Assembly: GCA_018066065.1 (NCBI GenBank)
Contig: JAGHSC010000144.1
Coordinates: 1-12,385 of the forward strand
DNA length: 12,385 bases
Source of the DNA: Candidatus Cryptobacteroides faecihippi
Lineage (GTDB): Bacteria; Bacteroidota; Bacteroidia; Bacteroidales; UBA932
Direction: 5' to 3'
The notes under the pieces were generated by a model. It had not been told where the DNA came from. It did not search any database and saw nothing but the letters and a program-made list of their open reading frames with translations. Of this stretch, positions 8,310 through 12,385 are shown one piece after another; positions within the stretch are counted from its first letter, which is position 1, and each line of letters begins with the position of its first letter. The position numbers and the translations under genes were made by a program.

Positions 8310-8416
8310 TCTATGATTGGTTATCAGTATTTTCAATGTTCGCCATTAATGAAAAGGCATGGCGCCACAAAGCACCATGCCTTAAAGTTACGAATAATTC
8401 CTGACTCTACCTCGAA
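8310..8416 (-). other. Intergenic region of 107 bp, the largest gap in the window
   Basis: It lies between the two GH71/99-like genes. Apart from the terminator-like hairpin I see no small ORF or RNA gene. No good match to the Bacteroidota promoter pattern (TTTG, spacer, TAnnTTTG) lies between the hairpin and the downstream start. TAACTTTA, just before the hairpin on the - strand, is one base off the -7 element but has no convincing -33 partner. Confidence 0.5.
8354..8383 (-). terminator. Intrinsic terminator-like hairpin inside the enzyme operon
   Basis: Read on the - strand, AAGGCATGGTGC and GCGCCATGCCTT form a 12-bp stem (one T-G wobble) around a 6-nt loop, TTTGTG, followed directly by TTCATTAATGG. 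With the last two stem bases this makes four T in a row. It lies 33 bp past the stop of the GH71/99-like lipoprotein gene and 44 bp before the next start. It could end transcription or act as a partial attenuator that lowers expression of the three downstream genes. Confidence 0.75.
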
Positions 8417-10348
8417 TTACTTCTTCCAGATGAATCTGTAGTTGAATCTTCTGTTAGGAGCGGTGTCTCCATGGAGACAGAGAGAGATAGGGTCCTCAAG
8501 CTCGTAAGGGTTGTCAGCCCACTTGAAATCGAAGGTGATGGCATTGCCGGACACTCCGAGGATGGACTTTGCAACAGTAAGCTCAAGCTCGTTGCCTGCG
8601 ACTGCATAGCTGCAGGTTCCTGCACTTACCCACTCTCCGTTCTCGTACCTGAGGATCTCGCTGGTCGATGCGTCGATGACATTCTTGTTGATGAGGATGT
8701 CATAGCCGTACCAGCCGGTCGATGTGTTCTGGTCAAGGTCGATGAGAAGGAGCATCCAGTTGGAGTCGGTTGAAGGAGTGAGGGCATCAGCGGTCTTGGC
8801 GTAGAAGCTGACATTCTCCTTGTCGACAGCCACCTTGGAGACGAGGATGTCGTTGCGTCCTGAATCGTCCGTGTAGTGGATGTTGGCATAGCCGTAGGAA
8901 TCACGGTGGGCGGTGTCGCCCTTGGTGTCACGGTACTCGACCTTCACGCCATTCCAGTCTGCGAACTGGCCGTCAACAGCGATCGCATTCATTCCCTTGT
9001 TCTGAGGGATAGGGCGGATGCCCTTGTAGCGACGGATGTTCTGAGCCATCTGCATGTAGTAGTTATCCGTGTAGCCTCCCTTCATAGGAGAGATGGTACG
9101 GTTGAACTCTGCATTGTACTGATCCACGAACATGAAAGGATTCTTTCTTCCGAGCCAGCCGACTTCGCCGTTGTACTTGCCAGCGGTCCACTCATTCCAG
9201 TCATTGAGATAGAGGAACTCAGGATTTGACTTGAGTGCATCATCCCAGCGCTCCTGGAAGTAGATACCGTAAGCAGTAGGGTCAGCGACCTTCTTGCCGA
9301 GCCAAGGAACGTAAGCAGAATCCGGCATGTCATATTCATTGAGTGCAGGCTCGCCGAACTCGCGTGACCATGACTTGCCGACGCCCATAGGGATCTTCGT
9401 CATCGTCACAGGATGCTGTGCAGGTGTGACAGCTGCTTCCTCAAGCTTGCCGTTGTGGGTAGAGAGGAGCTGGTCAGGGCTCATCGCAAGGATGGCGGAG
9501 TCAGCCATGCTGTAGCCGAAGCTCCAGTTGTCCTCGGTGCCGATGTAACGATGTCCGTTCCACTCGTAGTAGCCCCACCACATGTTCCTGAGGGTGAAGA
9601 ATTCCTTGACTTCGTCTGAATAGTCAGCAGTGCCATCCTTGTAAGCGGCATGGCCACCGTTGGCATCCAGTTCAGGCTCAGCATTGTAGAGAAGGAGAGG
9701 CTTTCCGTCCCAGTAGAACCAGAGGTCCTGGTACTTAGGCTCCTTGTAGTACTTGTCATAAAGAGACTGGACAACCTCGATGACGTTGCCGTTGAATGCC
9801 CAGAAGCAGAACTGAGGAGTCTTGTTGCCTTCCTCGCGCATCTTCATCATGGTGGAGAAAGTGACTTCCCACTCGTCCCAGTAACGAACGGCGTTGGTGA
9901 CATCCATGACGAGGACATCGACACCTGCGTCGGCAAGCATGGACATGTCCTTGCGGATCACCCATTCATCCTGGCTGAGGAAATAGCCCATCTCAGGCTC
10001 TCCCCAATGGTAGGAGCCAAGCTTCCAGTTTGGATTGTCAGCTTCCATCCTCGCATTTGGATCTGCCTGGAGAACCTTGGTGACATCTCCCTCATAAGGC
10101 TGAGAGAGATTCTTGAGACCCTGGGTGTGCCAGGTAATGTAGAAGATACCGACAACACGGCGCTGGTCGTTCTTGACATCACCTACTTCCTCATAAGAAG
10201 GCATTGTCCTTCCAAGTGCGTCTGTTGCGACCCATGTGTCGGACATGATGTCTGTTGCATAGCTATAATCAATGGTGTCCTGCACCTTTGGGGTACAGGA
10301 CACTACTGAAAGAGCTATCAATGATGAGGTAATGAATTGCTTCATCAT
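8417..10348 (-). CDS. GH71/GH99-like glycoside hydrolase lipoprotein with C-terminal CBM9-like domain
   Basis: The product is 643 residues and begins with a lipoprotein signal (MMKQFITSSLIALSVVS, then Cys18, lipobox VVSC). The residues after Cys (TPKVQD) are not rich in acids, so whether it faces out or into the periplasm is open. The catalytic module (about 38-445) has TWVATDALGR, FYITWHTQG, WGEPEMGYF (E117), AGVDVLVMDVTNA (D149) and LNDWNEWTAG (E386), matching the positions in the downstream paralogue. The C-terminal module (about 455-643) is CBM9-like: FADWNGV, HRDSYGY, SGRNDI, LIDLDQNTSTGW, DFKWADN and GDTAPNRRF. The family call rests on resemblance to proteins annotated GH71/99-like; substrate unknown. 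The gene begins 22 bp after the binding lipoprotein stop and is followed by a terminator-like hairpin, so it is probably co-expressed with the SusD-side genes. Start may be either of two adjacent ATGs (10348 or 10345). Confidence 0.76.
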   Translation of the reverse strand: MMKQFITSSLIALSVVSCTPKVQDTIDYSYATDIMSDTWVATDALGRTMPSYEEVGDVKNDQRRVVGIFYITWHTQGLKNLSQPYEGDVTKVLQADPNARMEADNPNWKLGSYHWGEPEMGYFLSQDEWVIRKDMSMLADAGVDVLVMDVTNAVRYWDEWEVTFSTMMKMREEGNKTPQFCFWAFNGNVIEVVQSLYDKYYKEPKYQDLWFYWDGKPLLLYNAEPELDANGGHAAYKDGTADYSDEVKEFFTLRNMWWGYYEWNGHRYIGTEDNWSFGYSMADSAILAMSPDQLLSTHNGKLEEAAVTPAQHPVTMTKIPMGVGKSWSREFGEPALNEYDMPDSAYVPWLGKKVADPTAYGIYFQERWDDALKSNPEFLYLNDWNEWTAGKYNGEVGWLGRKNPFMFVDQYNAEFNRTISPMKGGYTDNYYMQMAQNIRRYKGIRPIPQNKGMNAIAVDGQFADWNGVKVEYRDTKGDTAHRDSYGYANIHYTDDSGRNDILVSKVAVDKENVSFYAKTADALTPSTDSNWMLLLIDLDQNTSTGWYGYDILINKNVIDASTSEILRYENGEWVSAGTCSYAVAGNELELTVAKSILGVSGNAITFDFKWADNPYELEDPISLCLHGDTAPNRRFNYRFIWKK

Positions 10349-10370
10349 GATGTATGTAAGTTAAGGATTA

Positions 10371-12008
10371 TTACTTTGCGCGATAGTGCATGAGTCTCAT
10401 TACGAATGTAACGCCGTCACCGTCACCGATATCGAAACGTGCGACATCACCCTTCTTACCGAAGGTACGTCCATTCCATGAACCTACTGAACCACCCCAA
10501 GCACCGCTGAAGTCAACAGACTTGGTCTTCCATGCATCGGTCTTTGTGATACCGAATGATGAAGAGTGGCCACCGGCAGGACCCTGAACACCCCAACCAC
10601 CAGGGCACCAGAAGAACTCGAGGTTGATGTTGGCAGTAACCTTGTAATGGAAGACAAGGACTGGGCCTTCAGCATCCTTCTGGAGAGGAGTGAGAGGAAC
10701 GTATGAGTCACCACCAGTTGTCCTGAATGTCCACTCTGAAGGGTTGTCAGGGTTAGACTGCTCCCACTCGAGGTGGTTAGCAGCACCTGCAAGAGCCTCG
10801 CTAGGTGAGAGGTACTCAGTGTCCTCATAGTAGGTGTCATCGTCGTCTGGATCAGGAACGAGCTCAGCAGCTGACTGGTCAGCGTAGCGGGTAACTACGT
10901 CTGAGTGAGAGTAAGCCACGAACTCAGCACAGTGAGTCCAGTTTCCACCATGTGAAAGGATGACCTTCATGTAACGTGCATTGACAGGAGAGAACCTGTA
11001 GACGTGGTTGAAGACATATTCTGCGTCAAATACATCGGTGTCAAGAGCAACCTTTGTGAAGTTGACGTTGTCCTGGCTGACCTCGAGCTGAACCTTCTCA
11101 GGATAGCCGATAGCACCTGGGTCGTCGGTACGTCTTACAAGCTCGAACATAGCAACCTGGTAGACAGCTGAGAGGTCAACGATGAAGTAGACATCACCAG
11201 CAGCAGAGGTGCTTGAGTGCCAAGTAGACTCCCACTTGCCATCCCACATCATAGGGAAATCCATTCCGCCACCGAGGATACCACCTCTCTCGCCAGCAAG
11301 GCTGTAGTTGGTGCGAGGGAGCTCACCCTTCTTAGGGGTAGCGGTAACCTTGACTGCCTCAGAAGTCTGGGTACCGGCAGCATTGGAAGCGGTAACGCTG
11401 ATTTCGGTAGGATTTACGAATGCGCCGACTGAGACAGAGCCACTCTCAGCACCAGAGATCTTCTTGGTGACAGTCTCACCAAGGAGGTTCTTGTAGCTGA
11501 TGTTGACAGTCACAGGAATCTCGTACTCGTTGACCCACTTTACGATTGCACCCTCGACATCACCCTCGACAGTTACAGTCGCAGGGATGTACTTGTAAGC
11601 GAATGAAGCATCCTCTGGAGCTGCAGAAACAGTCTGAGGCTTACCAGCGACACCGAAAGAGGTGTAAGGTACAACGGTAAACTCATAAGTCTTGGTGTCG
11701 GTGAAGCCGAGGATCTTGCCAGCGGTGTAACCCTTGCCCTTTTCCTCGTCCTCACTGTAGACACTGATCTTCTGGCTTACGGTCTCACCGGCAGCATTGA
11801 CGTAAGAGACCATTGCGTAGTAGTAGTCAGGATTGGTAGGGTTGGTCCACTTGAGGACAACCTGTCCGATCCTACCCTCTGCAGTAAGATTTGAGAGATC
11901 GACATTGTCCTTGCTACCCTCTCCCCTGCCGTGGTCAGTATCATTGACGTTGCAGGAAGCGAAGATTGCAGCGGATGCGATCATCAAAGTATAAATGAAC
12001 TTCTTCAT
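10371..12008 (-). CDS. Multidomain surface glycan-binding lipoprotein (SusE/F-position protein)
   Basis: The product is 545 residues with a lipoprotein signal (MKKFIYTLMIASAAIFAS, then Cys19) followed by NVNDTD. Domains in order: an Fn3-like module resembling DUF4959 (about 36-130); a second Fn3-like module resembling DUF5126 (about 138-225); an F5/8-type-C (discoidin, DUF5000-like) module (about 235-370), with WDGKWESTWHSS, YFIVDLS and ARYMKVILSHGG; an acidic linker PDPDDDD; and an extra C-terminal domain (about 397-545) rich in Trp and Gly. The first three fit a common binding-protein layout next to susC/susD. No catalytic motif is seen, so I infer non-enzymatic glycan capture on the cell surface. 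The last domain resembles the N-terminal domain of the DUF5722 lipoprotein at 4319-6460. Glycine codons here are mostly GGT, unlike the GGA-rich enzyme genes, which suggests high expression. It lies 36 bp after the susD-like stop. Confidence 0.8.
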   Translation of the reverse strand: MKKFIYTLMIASAAIFASCNVNDTDHGRGEGSKDNVDLSNLTAEGRIGQVVLKWTNPTNPDYYYAMVSYVNAAGETVSQKISVYSEDEEKGKGYTAGKILGFTDTKTYEFTVVPYTSFGVAGKPQTVSAAPEDASFAYKYIPATVTVEGDVEGAIVKWVNEYEIPVTVNISYKNLLGETVTKKISGAESGSVSVGAFVNPTEISVTASNAAGTQTSEAVKVTATPKKGELPRTNYSLAGERGGILGGGMDFPMMWDGKWESTWHSSTSAAGDVYFIVDLSAVYQVAMFELVRRTDDPGAIGYPEKVQLEVSQDNVNFTKVALDTDVFDAEYVFNHVYRFSPVNARYMKVILSHGGNWTHCAEFVAYSHSDVVTRYADQSAAELVPDPDDDDTYYEDTEYLSPSEALAGAANHLEWEQSNPDNPSEWTFRTTGGDSYVPLTPLQKDAEGPVLVFHYKVTANINLEFFWCPGGWGVQGPAGGHSSSFGITKTDAWKTKSVDFSGAWGGSVGSWNGRTFGKKGDVARFDIGDGDGVTFVMRLMHYRAK

Positions 12009-12044
12009 ATTCGTGAAAATTTAATCATTGAACAGTTTAGAAGA

Positions 12045-12385
12045 CTACTCCCATCCTGCATTCTGCCATGAGGTACCGGTAAGAGTCTGTACCTTGTTGG
12101 CCTCGGTGAGGTTGAGTGGGTAGAGAAGATACTTAGCATCACAGGTAGGCCTCTCATCGAAAGCGAAACGCTCGCCCTCTGCGGTCATACCGGTAACGAC
12201 TGAAGTCTCACCAAGAGTCTTCCAACGACGTACGCTGAAGTAACGGTCTGGGGTATAGACAAGCTCGACACGGCGGTCGTTGCGATACCTCTTCTCGAAA
12301 TCAGCTGCAGAAAGACCTGAAGGGATCTCAGGCATGCCGACTCTTGCACGTACCCTGTTGACAGCGTCACGAGCAGAGAGATTGC
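12045..12385 (-). CDS. SusD/RagB-family outer-membrane glycan-binding protein, C-terminal end (5' part outside window)
   Basis: The frame is open from the window edge to TAG at 12047-12045, giving about 112 residues of the C-terminus. Reading in from the edge it gives NLSARDAVNRVRARVGMPEI, the helical segment typical of SusD proteins. Next comes NDRRVELVYTPDRYFSVRRW, matching the family motif usually written ERRxELxxEGxRYFDLxRW, and the end is YLLYPLNLTEA...SWQNAGWE, like the usual final 'QNPGW'. SusD proteins are surface lipoproteins that act as the lid of the SusC TonB-dependent transporter, so a susC gene is expected just beyond the window. The signal peptide is not visible. It heads the run of - strand genes seen here and probably shares its promoter, which lies outside. 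The loop before RYF (TPD instead of EGH or similar) is slightly atypical. Confidence 0.88.
   Translation of the reverse strand, partial: NLSARDAVNRVRARVGMPEIPSGLSAADFEKRYRNDRRVELVYTPDRYFSVRRWKTLGETSVVTGMTAEGERFAFDERPTCDAKYLLYPLNLTEANKVQTLTGTSWQNAGWE

Noticed and set aside
8310..8336. TTG start nine codons upstream of the soluble GH71/99-like gene
   Set aside because: It would put nine residues ahead of a well-formed signal peptide that starts at the ATG at 8309.
1..12385. CRISPR arrays, tRNA or rRNA genes, insertion sequences, att sites
   Set aside because: No regularly spaced direct repeats, RNA-gene landmarks, transposase motifs or flanking inverted repeats were seen. The window is nearly all coding.

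Overview
The window looks like part of a polysaccharide utilization locus (PUL) from a member of the Bacteroidota, most likely Bacteroidales. The evidence is a SusD/RagB C-terminus, a surface-glycan-binding lipoprotein beside it, secreted or lipid-anchored glycoside hydrolases with Bacteroidota-style signal peptides (cleavage just before Gln), and no clear Shine-Dalgarno sequences. The DNA is moderately GC-rich. Coding density is very high: the largest gap between genes is 107 bp, so no stretch over 300 bp lacks a gene.

Layout. On the + strand, positions 1-2684 hold two adjacent GH36-type alpha-galactosidase-like genes. The first is cut by the window edge, and the two are joined by an ATGA stop/start overlap. 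All other genes are on the - strand and converge on this pair at about 2690. Read in their own direction (high to low coordinates) they are: the 3' end of a susD-like gene (12385-12045); a multidomain surface-glycan-binding lipoprotein with Fn3-like, Fn3-like, F5/8-type-C and an extra C-terminal domain (12008-10371); a GH71/GH99-like lipoprotein with a C-terminal CBM9-like domain (10348-8417); a strong intrinsic-terminator-like hairpin; a second GH71/99-like enzyme with an ordinary signal peptide (8309-6480); a DUF5722 lipoprotein with an N-terminal binding domain (6460-4319); and a second, shorter DUF5722 protein with an ordinary signal peptide (4319-2697). The last two genes overlap by one base.

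How the genes may work together (inference). The SusC/D pair and the binding lipoprotein would capture a glycan at the outer membrane. Lipid-anchored enzymes would cut it outside or at the membrane, soluble paralogues would continue in the periplasm, and the GH36 enzymes would remove alpha-linked terminal sugars, probably galactose. Every catalytic gene visible is one of an adjacent pair of paralogues, and in both - strand pairs the first is a lipoprotein and the second has a plain signal peptide. The target glycan cannot be read from the sequence. The set of GH71/99-like plus DUF5722 plus GH36 is not one I can assign to a characterised pathway.

The most interesting signals are a previously unassigned domain apparently shared by the binding lipoprotein (C-terminus) and the larger DUF5722 lipoprotein (N-terminus), the paired lipoprotein/soluble layout, and a clan GH-A-like pair of glutamates in the DUF5722 proteins that suggests they are retaining glycosidases.
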